Part shown: in pieces, positions 26,597 through 35,842 of the stretch | Layout: each line of letters begins with the position of its first letter | Numbering within the stretch: the stretch's first letter is position 1 | DNA from: Thainema sp966674685 | GTDB taxonomy: Bacteria; Cyanobacteriota; Cyanobacteriia; Phormidesmidales; Phormidesmidaceae | Direction of reading: 5' to 3' | NCBI GenBank assembly: GCA_966674685.1 | Contig: CBKWJC010000002.1 | Coordinates: 62,001 to 126,000 of the forward strand | DNA: 64,000 nucleotides | Notes under the pieces: generated by a model | What the model saw: the letters and a program-made list of their open reading frames with translations, nothing else | Database searches by the model: none | What the model was told of the DNA's origin: nothing | Made by a program: the position numbers and the translations under genes

Positions 26597-27025
26597 GTGA
26601 CTGGATTATCTTCTCCACCGCCAACCACCCAGCTCATTCCTGAGCCGATTGCTGAACTCGCTTCTGATGCCGATCTAACAGACAATTCCCAATCTGTGGC
26701 CGATCGACTCCCTTCATCAAATCAGTCCGCTCCACGGCGTCCATCTGGAGCATTTCAGGTTTTTCTGTCAACGTTTGTCACTATTTTGTTTGCCGAGTTA
26801 GGCGATAAAACCCAGCTCACGACGCTGCTGATGAGCGCCGAGTCTCACTCTCCCTGGATTGTCTTTTTGGGAGCAGGTTCTGCGCTAATTGCGACGAGTC
26901 TCTTTGGCGTCTTGCTGGGCCGCTGGCTCTCGACGCGGGTATCACCCCGGACGATTGAAACCGCGGCTGGGGCAACGCTGCTCCTGATCGCGGTACTGCT
27001 GCTGTGGGATATCACTCATCTGTAA
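26597..27025 (+). CDS. half-size TMEM165/GDT1 (UPF0016) family cation exchanger, first partner
   Basis: 142 residues: a polar N-terminal stretch of about 50 residues, then three transmembrane helices. The family motif E-x-G-D-(K/R)-(T/S) is FAELGDKTQLTTLLMS (about 68-83). Full-length members have two such motifs; this protein has one and must pair. With the next gene, which carries the second, it would form a heterodimer, as shown for the hemi-manganese exchangers of Anabaena. The likely role is Mn2+ (or Ca2+) export coupled to H+. The GTG at 26597 is the annotated start; the tail preceding the first helix is not conserved, so a later start is possible. The next gene follows after 37 bases. 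Confidence 0.87.
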   Translation: MTGLSSPPPTTQLIPEPIAELASDADLTDNSQSVADRLPSSNQSAPRRPSGAFQVFLSTFVTILFAELGDKTQLTTLLMSAESHSPWIVFLGAGSALIATSLFGVLLGRWLSTRVSPRTIETAAGATLLLIAVLLLWDITHL

Positions 27026-27062
27026 CACATATATTTTCGACCTTCATATCTCAGGTGTCAGT

Positions 27063-27353
27063 ATGGACTGGAATTTGCTTGGACTAAGCTTTGTGGCAGT
27101 TTTTTTGTCTGAGTTGGGCGATAAAAGCCAGCTAGCTGCGATCGCACTTGGCGGCAGTTCCAAACATCCGAAGGCGGTTTTTCTGGGCACGGCTAGCGCT
27201 CTGGTTTTGACCAGCTTTTTAGGCGTTTGGCTGGGTGAAGGTGCAGCTCAGCTTTTGCCGACCTACTTTGTGAAAGCTGCGGCTGCAGTTGGATTTGCCA
27301 TCTTGGGCGTGCGGCTTCTGTGGCCAGGTGTGGCTGAGGTAGAAGAAGACTAA
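27063..27353 (+). CDS. half-size TMEM165/GDT1 (UPF0016) family cation exchanger, second partner
   Basis: 96 residues and three transmembrane helices. The motif is LSELGDKSQLAAIALGGSS (about 16-34), followed by HPKAVFLGTASALVLTSFLG, parallel to the corresponding part of the preceding gene. One E-x-G-D motif only, so a functional transporter needs two subunits. The 37-base gap from the upstream gene supports one transcript and one complex. Mn2+ homeostasis is the best-supported role of cyanobacterial relatives (Mnx in Synechocystis is a full-length, fused version). Confidence 0.87.
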   Translation: MDWNLLGLSFVAVFLSELGDKSQLAAIALGGSSKHPKAVFLGTASALVLTSFLGVWLGEGAAQLLPTYFVKAAAAVGFAILGVRLLWPGVAEVEED

Positions 27354-27667
27354 TCGAGTGTCGGTATGGGTTGAGCGCAGTTATCCGATCCCCCGCTGTC
27401 GCCGCCCCCTTGAAAAAGGGGCTATTTCAACGCTAGCTTCGAGTCTCTCTTGTCATCAGCGCAGCCATGCCCGAAGGACTATGGGGGATTTAGGGAAATC
27501 GAGCAGAGTTTCACGCTAAGTAAGGACGTACACCGTAGGCTTTTCTAACTTGATGCAAGAAAAGATGCAAGAAAAAAGGGGTGATGCTTATGCATCGCCC
27601 CTTTCCTCTATCTCAGGAAGATTAACCTACGAAAGACTAATCATTGAGTTGTACTTGGACAGGTATC
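27354..27667. other. intergenic region with degenerate cyanobacterial repeat
   Basis: The stretch 27385-27500 contains GCCCCCTTGAAAAAGGGGCT and CTATGGGGGATTTAGGG, a remnant of the CCCCCTTGAAAAAGGGGG/GGGGATTT repeat type widespread in cyanobacteria. A terminator hairpin follows at 27575-27604. Confidence 0.5.
27575..27604 (-). terminator. intrinsic terminator of the minus-strand membrane-protein gene
   Basis: A 13-bp stem with one G-U pair (AAAGGGGTGATGC / GCATCGCCCCTTT) and loop TTAT. Read on the minus strand, the stem is followed by six T residues, the usual intrinsic terminator layout, 63 bases after the stop of the gene at 27668. Confidence 0.65.
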
Positions 27668-28207
27668 CTAGCCGAGCAGAAGCTGATTCGTGGAACCCTC
27701 GTCATCAGCCCGGAAGCCAACTAGCCGTACCAGTGCCGCTGCTGCCACCAGCTTGATAACTTCGAGTAGCCAATATTCGACATGGAGCCGATTCATGGCG
27801 GCGGGAACTTCTGCGATCGCATCAAACGGCTGAAGCTGTAGACCCAAACTGCTCATTTCTGGCGTGAGTCCATAGGTATAAATGACTGCGATTGAAAACA
27901 GCAAACCTGCGATCGCAAGTATGTGTTTGGTTTGAGATTTGATGGCTGATTTACTAGCTGCATTGAAACCCCAATTTGCTAAAGCAATTGTTAAAATTGT
28001 TGCTCCGCAAACCAGTTCTAAACGATTAAATACTCCAAATATTGAATAACCAGCTGATGCAAAGCCAGACTCAGCCATCATGCCTGATGCGTATAGACTT
28101 GGCATGATCACAAAGTCCAGTAAAATGCTGCTGCTTAGCCAAAATAAAAGGCTAACAATTAGCACGTTGTGCCAGGTCGAGCGTTTTGACCAAAACTGAG
28201 AAAACAT
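27668..28207 (-). CDS. four-helix membrane protein, DUF4149-like
   Basis: 179 residues with four transmembrane helices (about 13-35, 58-80, 92-112 and 145-165). Features are DFVIMPSLYASGMM after helix 1, FNRLELVCGATI in helix 2 and MNRLHVEYWLLEVIKL leading into helix 4; the F/MNRLE..H pattern resembles DUF4149-type proteins. Function unknown. No neighbour on the same strand. It could be a general small integral membrane protein; the DUF assignment is tentative. Confidence 0.65.
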   Translation of the reverse strand: MFSQFWSKRSTWHNVLIVSLLFWLSSSILLDFVIMPSLYASGMMAESGFASAGYSIFGVFNRLELVCGATILTIALANWGFNAASKSAIKSQTKHILAIAGLLFSIAVIYTYGLTPEMSSLGLQLQPFDAIAEVPAAMNRLHVEYWLLEVIKLVAAAALVRLVGFRADDEGSTNQLLLG

Positions 28208-28723
28208 AATGACGTACTCGTTTTTATGATGAGTTATGAGCTTACGTTTAGCTTATCGAATCTATGGAGTGTTTACAGTGAACTATTCTTGCGAAAACCG
28301 AACCAAGAAACGTTACTTGAATTTACATAATGTTGAAGTGATGACTAATAGCGACTGAGTTCGTAATATTTGCGAAATATTTGCTAATTAATTAACTGTA
28401 TTTTGCCAGCTAAAACAGCTTGTTACGTCAAAATAGATCTCCGAAAATAGCTGACATGGCTGCGATACAGCCAAATGGTTCGTTCCTCTCGTTCAACACA
28501 TGAATGTTCAAGTTGCTATTATTTTGCTTCGGTTATCCTCACCGTCGCAGTGACTGAAATGCTAAATATTTCTTAGTGATTTGTGTGCGCTGGCTTCATC
28601 CTTCGTCATACTTTATAGAGCTGTTGTGCCGACTCGCCGCTTAGAATGCCCCCTTTTGGTTGAGGTGGCGTCTTTGTCTTCAGCGCTAAACCTTTGATAT
28701 GAATTTGCACGGATTGGACTTAC
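28208..28723. other. intergenic region upstream of the copper ATPase gene
   Basis: This 516-base gap between divergent genes must carry both promoters. I see no repeat, tRNA or recognisable metal-responsive operator. The sequence is AT-rich from 28340 to 28450. Confidence 0.4.
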
Positions 28724-31147
28724 ATGGATCAAACGCCGCTTCTCCAGCCTGAAACGCCCGATCAATCTGCTACTCCGAACAATGGGGTGGCGATATCGTC
28801 TCCATTGGCGACTTCTCCTCAAGAACCTGCAACTAAAACCATTGCCCTCAGCGTGGATGGGATGCGCTGTGCAGGTTGCGTCAAAGTGGTTGAGGATCGG
28901 CTAAAGACTTGTGATGGCGTCGTGGCCGCAACGGTTAATTTAGTCACCCAAACGGCCATTGTGGAGGGGTGGGCTGATGCCATTCAAGCCGAAGACCTAG
29001 CCCAGGTCGTGACTGATGCTGGCTTTCCCACTCAGCCGCGATCGCAAACCAGTACCGCTGCCTCAATGGCGGAACGCGAGGAAAAACGACGGCAAGAAAC
29101 CCGTCAGTACTATTGGCGAGGTGCGATCGCAGGTTTTCTGCTTTTATTCTCGGCCTTTGGTCATCTGGAGCATCTAGGCTGGGTTTCCAGCGTACCGGGT
29201 CTGAGCAATATTTGGTTTCACTGGGGATTGGCGACGTTGGCCCTGGCGATCCCCGGTCGCGATTTGCTGCGGGACGGCTGGAAGGGACTGCGGCATGGCG
29301 CACCCAATATGAACACACTAGTGGGGCTGGGGACACTGAGTGCCTACACCGCCAGCGTGGTGGCGCTACTGTGGCCGCAGTTGGGCTGGGAGTGCTTCTT
29401 TGATGAACCCGTCATGCTGCTCAGCTTTATTCTGATTGGTCGAACGCTGGAACATCGCGCCCGCAGTCGAGCAGCACGGGCGTTTGAGTCCCTAGTTCAG
29501 CTTCAGCCCAACACGGCGCGGCTGGTGTCTGATCCCAGTCGTTCTGGCCCGCCAGCTAGCGTTGAGTTGCCAATTGAGCAGATTCAAGTGGGCGAATGGG
29601 TGCAGGTGCTACCGAGCGAGAAATTTCCGGTCGATGGCGACGTGGTGCAGGGGCAGACGACCGTTGATGAGTCGATGCTGACGGGCGAGTCTACCCCCGT
29701 ACTCAAGCAGGCGGGCGATGCCGTTGCTGCGGGTACTGTTAACCAGTCTGGAGCCGTGATTCTACAGGTCACTCGCACCGGGGCCGATACGACGCTAGCT
29801 CAGATGATTGCCCTGGTGGAAGAGGCCCAAACCCGCAAAGCGCCGATTCAGCGGCTAGCCGATACGGTGGCGGGCTATTTTACCTACGGTGTCCTGACCA
29901 TTGCGGCCTTGACCTTTGCCTTTTGGTACTTCATTGGCCTGTCGATTTGGCCGGACGTGCTGGCCGTTCCGTCTGAAATGCCTGCGATGATGACAGGCAT
30001 GGTGCATCATGCGACGACCCACACATCGCCGCTGCTGTTTAGCCTTAAACTTGCGATCGCAGTTATGGTGGTGGCCTGTCCCTGCGCCTTGGGCTTGGCG
30101 ACACCAACGGCAATTTTGGTGGGTACTGGACTGGGAGCCGAGCGGGGCTTGCTGATTCGCGGCGGCGACGTGCTGGAAACGGTGCATCAGCTCGATACGG
30201 TGGTATTCGACAAAACCGGAACGCTGACGACTGGCCAGCCTAAGCTAACTGACTGTATGCCGCTTCAGCCCGACTACGACGAGGAACGGCTGATTCAACT
30301 GGCGGCAACGGTCGAAAGCGGCACCCGTCATCCGCTGGCCGAAGCGATCCGCCGAGCGGCTGACGAGCGAGGACTGGCTATCTGCGCCGCTGATGAATTT
30401 ACGACTCAGCCCGGATTGGGGATTTCGGCTGTAATTGACCAGCAGCAGGTTTACCTAGGCAATCGCGACTGGCTAGTGCGCCAGGACATTCTGATCGACG
30501 ATGCCGTCACTCAGCAGGCAGAATCGCTGTCGGCCACGGGCACAACGGTCGTATTTATTGCTGTTGAGCAGCAGGTGGTTGGTCTGCTCGGCATCCGCGA
30601 CACGCTGCGCCCCGATGCCATCGAAGTTGTCAAACAGCTTCAGCCGCTGCATATCATGCTGATTACGGGCGATCAGCTCACAACCGCAACTGCGATCGCA
30701 ACCTCCCTCGGTCTAGACGAAACCGCTGTTCTCGCCAACGTCAAGCCGGATGAAAAGGTGAAAGCGATTACTCAGCTCCAGCAGCAGGGCCAGCGGGTGG
30801 CAATGGTGGGCGATGGCATCAACGATGCTCCGGCTCTGGCTCAAGCCGATGTGGGAATTGCGCTCAACTCCGGTACCGATATCGCCATTGAAGCCGCTGA
30901 TATTATCCTGATGCGCGATCGCTTATTGGATGTCGTCGAGGCGATCAATCTCAGTCAAGCAACGTTTAACAAAATTCGGCAAAATCTCTTTTGGGCACTG
31001 GCCTACAACGCCGTAGGAATTCCAGTGGCGGCAGGGGTGTTGCTCCCCGCTTTTGGCATCGCCTTCAGTCCTGCGATCGCAGGTGCACTGATGGCCTTTA
31101 GCTCAGTTAGTGTTGTAACCAACTCCCTACTATTGCGTCGTCGGTAG
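28724..31147 (+). CDS. copper-transporting P1B-type ATPase
   Basis: 807 residues. A soluble N-terminal HMA domain with CxxC at Cys49/Cys52 (DGMRCAGCVKVVEDRL), eight transmembrane helices, the actuator motif LTGES (about 320), the CPC metal-transport motif in VVACPCALGLATPTA (about 449), the phosphorylated Asp496 in DKTGTLT, the HP motif GTRHPLAEAI and GDGINDAPALA (about 696). AYNAVGIP in helix 7 and MAFSSVSVVTNS in helix 8 fit the Cu(I) subgroup. It is likely a CtaA/PacS-type pump that moves Cu(I) across the plasma or thylakoid membrane, for plastocyanin and cytochrome oxidase supply or for detoxification; which of the two cannot be told. Stands alone, with gaps near 500 bases on both sides. 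Confidence 0.9.
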   Translation: MDQTPLLQPETPDQSATPNNGVAISSPLATSPQEPATKTIALSVDGMRCAGCVKVVEDRLKTCDGVVAATVNLVTQTAIVEGWADAIQAEDLAQVVTDAGFPTQPRSQTSTAASMAEREEKRRQETRQYYWRGAIAGFLLLFSAFGHLEHLGWVSSVPGLSNIWFHWGLATLALAIPGRDLLRDGWKGLRHGAPNMNTLVGLGTLSAYTASVVALLWPQLGWECFFDEPVMLLSFILIGRTLEHRARSRAARAFESLVQLQPNTARLVSDPSRSGPPASVELPIEQIQVGEWVQVLPSEKFPVDGDVVQGQTTVDESMLTGESTPVLKQAGDAVAAGTVNQSGAVILQVTRTGADTTLAQMIALVEEAQTRKAPIQRLADTVAGYFTYGVLTIAALTFAFWYFIGLSIWPDVLAVPSEMPAMMTGMVHHATTHTSPLLFSLKLAIAVMVVACPCALGLATPTAILVGTGLGAERGLLIRGGDVLETVHQLDTVVFDKTGTLTTGQPKLTDCMPLQPDYDEERLIQLAATVESGTRHPLAEAIRRAADERGLAICAADEFTTQPGLGISAVIDQQQVYLGNRDWLVRQDILIDDAVTQQAESLSATGTTVVFIAVEQQVVGLLGIRDTLRPDAIEVVKQLQPLHIMLITGDQLTTATAIATSLGLDETAVLANVKPDEKVKAITQLQQQGQRVAMVGDGINDAPALAQADVGIALNSGTDIAIEAADIILMRDRLLDVVEAINLSQATFNKIRQNLFWALAYNAVGIPVAAGVLLPAFGIAFSPAIAGALMAFSSVSVVTNSLLLRRR

Positions 31148-31641
31148 AGCATCCATTTGCCCTATTTAGACGTACCAGGAATAGTTCACCAGTTTTTGGA
31201 AGTTGAGCTGTTACTATAGAAGGCGCGCAGTGTCTGCTTCGCCAGCGATGAAATTAAGTTCTCTTCGACGGGTTCAGCACTGACGTTGATTGCTCTCACC
31301 TGTATAGCGTTCTCACCTTATCTAGTGTCACCTTACATCACGATAGTTACACGGGTTAGGACGTCTTTGGGGTGCGGCTTCGCTTTGTACAACACCATCC
31401 ATGTCCGAAACAAAACTGACTACGGCTATCTGATGCTTAGCGGGACGCCGGATATTACCCAATATGGGCGATGCGTGTCAGCTCGCTGCGCTCTATAGTA
31501 AGGCTTAATTTGGATCGCTCATTCTCAATCATTTTTTACGTCTAACCCGCAACTGTTTCCCAAATCTGGGAACTCTAAAACTAGCTAAGATGCAAGTATT
31601 TTGTATCAATAGCGTTGCTCATCATATCCCCCGGTTTGAAC
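31148..31641. other. intergenic region downstream of the copper ATPase gene
   Basis: 494 bases without a supported gene. An open frame at 31286-31498 lacks family resemblance and a ribosome-binding site. I see no strong hairpin. Confidence 0.45.
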
Positions 31642-32064
31642 ATGGCTTCAGAACCTCACCAAAACCATCTATTCATCATTGAAGACAGCAAGGGTCGGCG
31701 AGAATACATCTTGGACAGTCCTGTATATACGATTGGGCGCGATCCAAAGTGTGATATTCGCTTAGTTTCTCAATTTGTCTCTCGCCGCCATGCCACCCTG
31801 GTTCAACTGCCTAATGAGGATGGCAGCTACTATTACCGAATTGTTGATGGCAACTTGAAAGGAAAGCCGAGTGCAAATGGGTTGTTGATTAATGGGCGCA
31901 AGCTCCAGGCTCACGACCTGCAAAATGAGGATGAAATCGTCTTCGGGCCTCAAGTCCGAGCTATTTACTACCTGCTTCAGCGAGAGGCGATTACTACGGT
32001 GCCGCCCGATGAATTTGATATTACGCTGATCAGTCCCAATATGGTGGGTGATCCAGAAGATTAA
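31642..32064 (+). CDS. FHA-domain protein
   Basis: 140 residues, almost entirely one forkhead-associated domain: YTIGRDPKCDIRLVSQFVSRRHATL (GR-x(8)-S-x-x-H signature; about 28-52), YRIVDGN and the NGLLING loop (about 80-87), with a short acidic C-terminus. FHA domains bind phosphothreonine peptides, so the protein probably reads Ser/Thr kinase output, but no kinase gene is near. The start at 31642 gives a compact N-terminus; an upstream in-frame TTG at 31615 is unsupported. A hairpin follows 64 bases after the stop. Confidence 0.88.
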   Translation: MASEPHQNHLFIIEDSKGRREYILDSPVYTIGRDPKCDIRLVSQFVSRRHATLVQLPNEDGSYYYRIVDGNLKGKPSANGLLINGRKLQAHDLQNEDEIVFGPQVRAIYYLLQREAITTVPPDEFDITLISPNMVGDPED

Positions 32065-32127
32065 AGCCCGCTTTGTGAGCAAGCATGGTCAGTATCGGGA
32101 CGACATCCAATTTGGCTTATCAAGCGC

Positions 32128-32165
32128 AAAGCCCAGAACTAGGCACATGCCTAGTTCTGGGCTTT
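32128..32165. terminator. perfect hairpin downstream of the FHA gene
   Basis: An 18-bp perfect stem AAAGCCCAGAACTAGGCA / TGCCTAGTTCTGGGCTTT with a 2-base loop (CA). Confidence 0.6.
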
Positions 32166-32213
32166 ACCCTTATTTAGGTATTTAGAGTATTTAGAGCGAG
32201 TTGTTTGCTACTC

Positions 32214-32319
32214 ATATGAAATCCGGCTAAAAAACCGCTGTTTAGTTTGTGTGAAACGCTTGCTTGGCAAGCGTTTCACACAAACTAAACAGGGTTCCTA
32301 TACACGGATTTAATATTAT
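32214..32319. repeat. hairpin repeat element, family 1, copy B
   Basis: Ends ATATGAAATCCGGCTAAAAAA and TTCCTATACACGGATTTAATAT flank a perfect 26-bp stem (32238-32292) with core GCTTGC/GCAAGC and loop TTG. Confidence 0.7.
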
Positions 32320-32378
32320 GACCAGTAGCCAACGCTGAGTACTAAAGAATCACAGGGCTCACAAAAACTCGGTAGGAG

Positions 32379-32720
32379 CTAGGTGAGGCTCTCAATGAGT
32401 GTCCACTGCTGGCGATCTGCGATCGCTTTATTCAGGTGATCAAAAATTCGGTGACAGTGATTGTCAGCCTTAAGCGGCAGTTCTTCATTCTTAACCACGA
32501 AGTTCATGCGAGTTTCGTCATTAACCGCCGACTGATCAAGCAGTACTTCTACGGTGACCAATCGGGCAAAGCTGACCTTACCTGGTTTTTCTCGCGCCAC
32601 AAGATAGTCGCCTGTGTCATAGATAATGTCAAAGCTACAGGATTCTAACGTCTTGTGTAAAGCCTCGCGCAGGCTCTCGATTGCGGTATTGGTAGTAAAC
32701 AAACTGGTATAACGAGCCAT
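32379..32720 (-). CDS. conserved cyanobacterial protein of unknown function
   Basis: 113 residues with no signal peptide or membrane helix. MARYTSLFTTN, then LESCSFDIIYDTGDYLVARE, PGKVSFARLVTVEVLLD and MNFVVKNEELPLKADNHC are features I recognise from a short cyanobacteria-specific family. Alternating beta strands and one C-terminal helix (FDHLNKAIADRQQW) suggest a small alpha/beta domain. Function is unknown and there is no operon context. Confidence 0.78.
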   Translation of the reverse strand: MARYTSLFTTNTAIESLREALHKTLESCSFDIIYDTGDYLVAREKPGKVSFARLVTVEVLLDQSAVNDETRMNFVVKNEELPLKADNHCHRIFDHLNKAIADRQQWTLIESLT

Positions 32721-33250
32721 AAGTAATCCTTAGCATGTGAGGTTTCCACAACGGTATTTGGAAACGATGTTTGGCTATCGGCCTTTCTTAAATTTGAGGC
32801 ACTAGAGACAACTGTGCGCTGACTCCAACCTACAGAATAGCAACCTTTGATTGAATCAGATATCGAATCAGAGGGTGAGTTAACTGCAAAACCTGGCTCG
32901 ATTTTAAAGCGAAACGTCCGCTAAGTGCTAAGCATCCCTATCTTTTGAACGACGACAGGGCGCAAGCTGATCGCTACAACGAAGTAAGCTGTCGGAAAAT
33001 GTGCAGTCGCACTGTGGAAACAGTCTCCCCCCGTTGATTGCTGTTGATTAGGCTCTAGGCTATGCAGGTTTGGATGTTACGTTCAGTATGGTCCTTGATA
33101 GTGCGATCGCACCGTATCCGCAGCGCTTATCACGATAACGATAAACGCCAAATGTACCTCAACAATTCTCTCCACAAGCATTCAGCAACTCAATCCGGAA
33201 CGTTTCAGGCTTGGGCAGCTCAGTATCGGTCATCGGGTTGGTCGAATTGG
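32721..33250. other. intergenic region; possible N-terminal extension of next gene
   Basis: From 33062 the frame of the next gene is open with in-frame ATGs at 33062 and 33152, but this part looks non-conserved. From 32721 to 33061 I see no gene or clear repeat. Confidence 0.4.
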
Positions 33251-33748
33251 ATGTCGGCAATTCAAATGGCTATTGTATATGCTGTGGTGCTGCTCTGCTG
33301 CTGCATCGTCTGGCTGATCGCTCCTGCTGCCGCCGCTGCTAGACCCTTACTAGCCATGCCATCGTCCACCCTACCGCCGAATGCGCTATCTCATCCGCTT
33401 GTTGACTATCCCATCCAGATTGCCCAAGCCGATCAGGTGATCGAAGGTAAGCCGACTACAGACCCTGATTCATCCTTTGACTTAGATGAAGCTGCTGATA
33501 AAGCTGAAGAAGCCTCTGAGAAGGTCTATCAGGGTTTAGAAGATACACAGAAGCTCTACGGGAAAGATCAGGAGCCAGTTCATGCGGTAATCGAAGATGC
33601 CCGAGAGCGCGCCAGCGGGAAGTGGCAAAATCTAGCGGACAAAGCCCGCGCCGCCGAAAAAGATGATGACGTTTCTCTATCTCCGGCTGAAAAACACATA
33701 CTGAAGCGGTTTGTTAATCGCCAAAGCCAGCAAGAAGCAGTGCAGTAA
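33251..33748 (+). CDS. exported helical protein of unknown function
   Basis: 165 residues from the ATG at 33251. A signal peptide (MSAIQMAIVYAVVLLCCCIV ... APAAAAARP) is followed by a short Pro/Leu segment and a charged helical region (about 75-150: EAADKAEEASEKVYQGLEDT, EDARERASGKWQNLADKARA). Earlier in-frame ATGs at 33062 and 33152 would place 63 or 33 residues before the signal peptide, so 33251 fits best. I do not recognise a family. Amphipathic helices of this sort occur in stress-induced and membrane-surface proteins, but that is only a resemblance. Confidence 0.6.
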   Translation: MSAIQMAIVYAVVLLCCCIVWLIAPAAAAARPLLAMPSSTLPPNALSHPLVDYPIQIAQADQVIEGKPTTDPDSSFDLDEAADKAEEASEKVYQGLEDTQKLYGKDQEPVHAVIEDARERASGKWQNLADKARAAEKDDDVSLSPAEKHILKRFVNRQSQQEAVQ

Positions 33749-33873
33749 TCGTCAACCCGTAACCGGGTGCCCAGTGAGTTTTAGAAAAAGTGCTGAATGA
33801 TTGGGAATTTAGTGCTGAGTTCTGAACACCAAAGTACTGAATCTCTGAATCTATTCCTAAAAGTGACCGCATC

Positions 33874-33919
33874 ATAAAAGTGACCGCACCGTCGTATACG
33901 ACGATGCGGTCACTTTTAT
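33874..33919. terminator. near-perfect 46-base palindrome downstream of groEL
   Basis: ATAAAAGTGACCGCACCGTC pairs with GACGATGCGGTCACTTTTAT (one mismatch), extended to the centre TA. It sits 38 bases after the groEL stop on the minus strand. A partial direct copy of the left arm (AAAAGTGACCGCATC) precedes it at 33859. Confidence 0.6.
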
Positions 33920-33956
33920 GGATTATGCACCTTGAGTATCAAGGGGGGATGGCTTA

Positions 33957-35621
33957 CTACATCATGCCCATGCCGCCCATGCCGCCCATACCATCCATGC
34001 CGCCCATGCCGCCCATGCCAGCATCAGCGGGCATGGGGGGTTCGGGTTCAGGCTTTTCGACAACAAGGACTTCCGTGGTCAACACCATACCTGCGATTGA
34101 ACCTGCATCCTGTAGGGCAGAGCGCACTACTTTCGCGGGATCAATAATGCCGCTGGCAATCAGGTCTTCAAACTGGCCTGTCAGGGCGTTGTAGCCAATG
34201 TTAAAGTCCATACTGCGAACTTTTTCAACGATTACTGAGCCTTCAACACCAGCGTTATCGGCGATCTGGCACAGAGGAGCCTCTAGTGCCCGCAGGACGA
34301 TGTTTGCCCCTACTTTCTCTTCGGCGCTGAGGGTCTCTTTGAGCTGCTCGACTTTGGGAGCCAAGTGAATGAGGGTTGTACCACCACCGGGAACAATGCC
34401 TTCTTCTACGGCTGCCTTGGTGGCGCTGAGCGCATCCTCAATTCGTAGCTTCCGGTCTTTCAACTCAGTTTCAGTGGCTGCGCCGACTTTGATCACCGCA
34501 ACACCGCCGACCAAGCGAGCAATCCGCTCTTGTAGCTTTTCTTTGTCGTATTCAGAGTCAGAATTGCTGAGTTCTTGGCGCAGTTGGGCAACCCGCTTTT
34601 CAATGTCGGCCTTGTTGCCTGTATCTGTCACCATGACGGTGGTGTCCTTGAAGATGGTGACTTTGCGAGCGGTACCCAGCATGTCGAGGTCAGCCATTTC
34701 AATGCTGAGGCCAACATCTTCAGAAATGACCTGACCACCTGTGATCACAGCCAAATCTTGCAGCATGGATTTACGACGTTCGCCGAATCCAGGCGCTTTG
34801 ATGGCACAGGTATTTAGTACACCGCGCATCCGGTTGACAACCAGCGTTGCGAGGGCTTCCCCTTCTACATCTTCTGCAATGATGATCAGAGCTTGACCAG
34901 AGCGAGCCACTTTTTCTAGGATGGGAACTAGATCCTGGATGGAGCTAATCTTGGAGTCGGTCAGCAGAATGCGAGCGTTTTCGAACTCGGCAATCATCCG
35001 CTCTTGGTCAGTGACAAAGTAGGGAGACATGTAGCCGCGATCGAACTGCATCCCTTCGACCACTTCCAGTTCGGTGGCGAGGGACTTGGATTCCTCAACG
35101 GTGATCACACCATCGGTGGTGACGCGATCCATTGCTTCGGTGATCATCTGGCCAACTTCTTCATCGTTACCAGAGGATACGGTTGCAACTTGAGTAATCG
35201 CGTTGCCTTCGACGGGCTTTGCGATCGCACTAATCTCATTCACCAAAACTGCGATCGCTTTTTCCATACCGCGGCGCAGATTGACTGGATTCGTCCCTGC
35301 GGCCACGTTCTTAAGACCTTCTTTGATCATGGCTTGCGCCAGAACGGTCGCCGTGGTCGTACCGTCACCTGCTAGATCCTTGGTCTTGGATGCAACTTCT
35401 CGAATCAGTTGCGCTCCGGTATTCTCTAGGGGATCTTCTAGCTCAATTTCTTTGGCAATGGTGATACCGTCGTTAACGATGTGAGGCGCACCAAATTTTT
35501 TCTCTAGTACGACATTGCGCCCTCTAGGGCCGAGGGTGATTTTCACCGCATCGGCTAGCGCATTGACGCCCCGCTCTAGGGCCTGCCGTGATTCTTCGTC
35601 GAATACTACAATCTTTGCCAT
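33957..35621 (-). CDS. groEL: chaperonin GroEL (60 kDa)
   Basis: 554 residues from the ATG at 35621 (MAKIVVFDEESRQ). ATP-binding motifs VKITLGPRGRNVVLEK (about 26-41) and AGDGTTTATVLAQAM (about 85-99), the full three-domain chaperonin sequence, and a Gly/Met tail (MGGMGGMDGMGGMGGMGMM). It folds proteins in a double-ring complex with GroES. No groES is adjacent, so this is a second, separately transcribed groEL of the kind cyanobacteria usually keep beside groESL. A CIRCE operator lies 31 bases before the start, implying HrcA repression and heat induction. Its Gly/Met tail is intact. Confidence 0.97.
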   Translation of the reverse strand: MAKIVVFDEESRQALERGVNALADAVKITLGPRGRNVVLEKKFGAPHIVNDGITIAKEIELEDPLENTGAQLIREVASKTKDLAGDGTTTATVLAQAMIKEGLKNVAAGTNPVNLRRGMEKAIAVLVNEISAIAKPVEGNAITQVATVSSGNDEEVGQMITEAMDRVTTDGVITVEESKSLATELEVVEGMQFDRGYMSPYFVTDQERMIAEFENARILLTDSKISSIQDLVPILEKVARSGQALIIIAEDVEGEALATLVVNRMRGVLNTCAIKAPGFGERRKSMLQDLAVITGGQVISEDVGLSIEMADLDMLGTARKVTIFKDTTVMVTDTGNKADIEKRVAQLRQELSNSDSEYDKEKLQERIARLVGGVAVIKVGAATETELKDRKLRIEDALSATKAAVEEGIVPGGGTTLIHLAPKVEQLKETLSAEEKVGANIVLRALEAPLCQIADNAGVEGSVIVEKVRSMDFNIGYNALTGQFEDLIASGIIDPAKVVRSALQDAGSIAGMVLTTEVLVVEKPEPEPPMPADAGMGGMGGMDGMGGMGGMGMM

Positions 35622-35651
35622 ATCGCCTTTACAGCTCTCCAATGTCCTAAA

Positions 35652-35678
35652 TTAGCACTCTGTTGAGATGAGTGCTAA
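35652..35678. promoter_or_regulatory. CIRCE operator (HrcA binding site)
   Basis: TTAGCACTC, nine bases, GAGTGCTAA: a perfect match to the CIRCE consensus, 31 bases upstream of groEL. HrcA bound here represses the chaperonin gene outside heat stress. Confidence 0.95.
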
Positions 35679-35842
35679 TCCGAAAGAGGACGGATAACCG
35701 AACGTAGGCTAGACAAAGCTGATAAACCCAAAAGATTACTTGGCCCAAATGTACACAACGCGCACGTTTGAGCCAAGCATTAAAGTTCCTTTAAGCTAAC
35801 CCTAAAGATTGTGGATTAACTGGTCTGCAAACCGCTCCATCT

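Noticed and set aside
27385..27500. Manganese riboswitch (yybP-ykoY) near the UPF0016 genes
   Set aside because: The sequence is a degenerate cyanobacterial repeat lying downstream, and I could not find the conserved riboswitch loops upstream at 26400-26596 either.
31286..31498. 70-codon open frame after the copper ATPase
   Set aside because: No family resemblance, no ribosome-binding site; composition fits non-coding sequence.
33880..34194. Met/Pro-rich open frame opposite the groEL tail
   Set aside because: The repeats are the antisense image of the GroEL Gly/Met tail.
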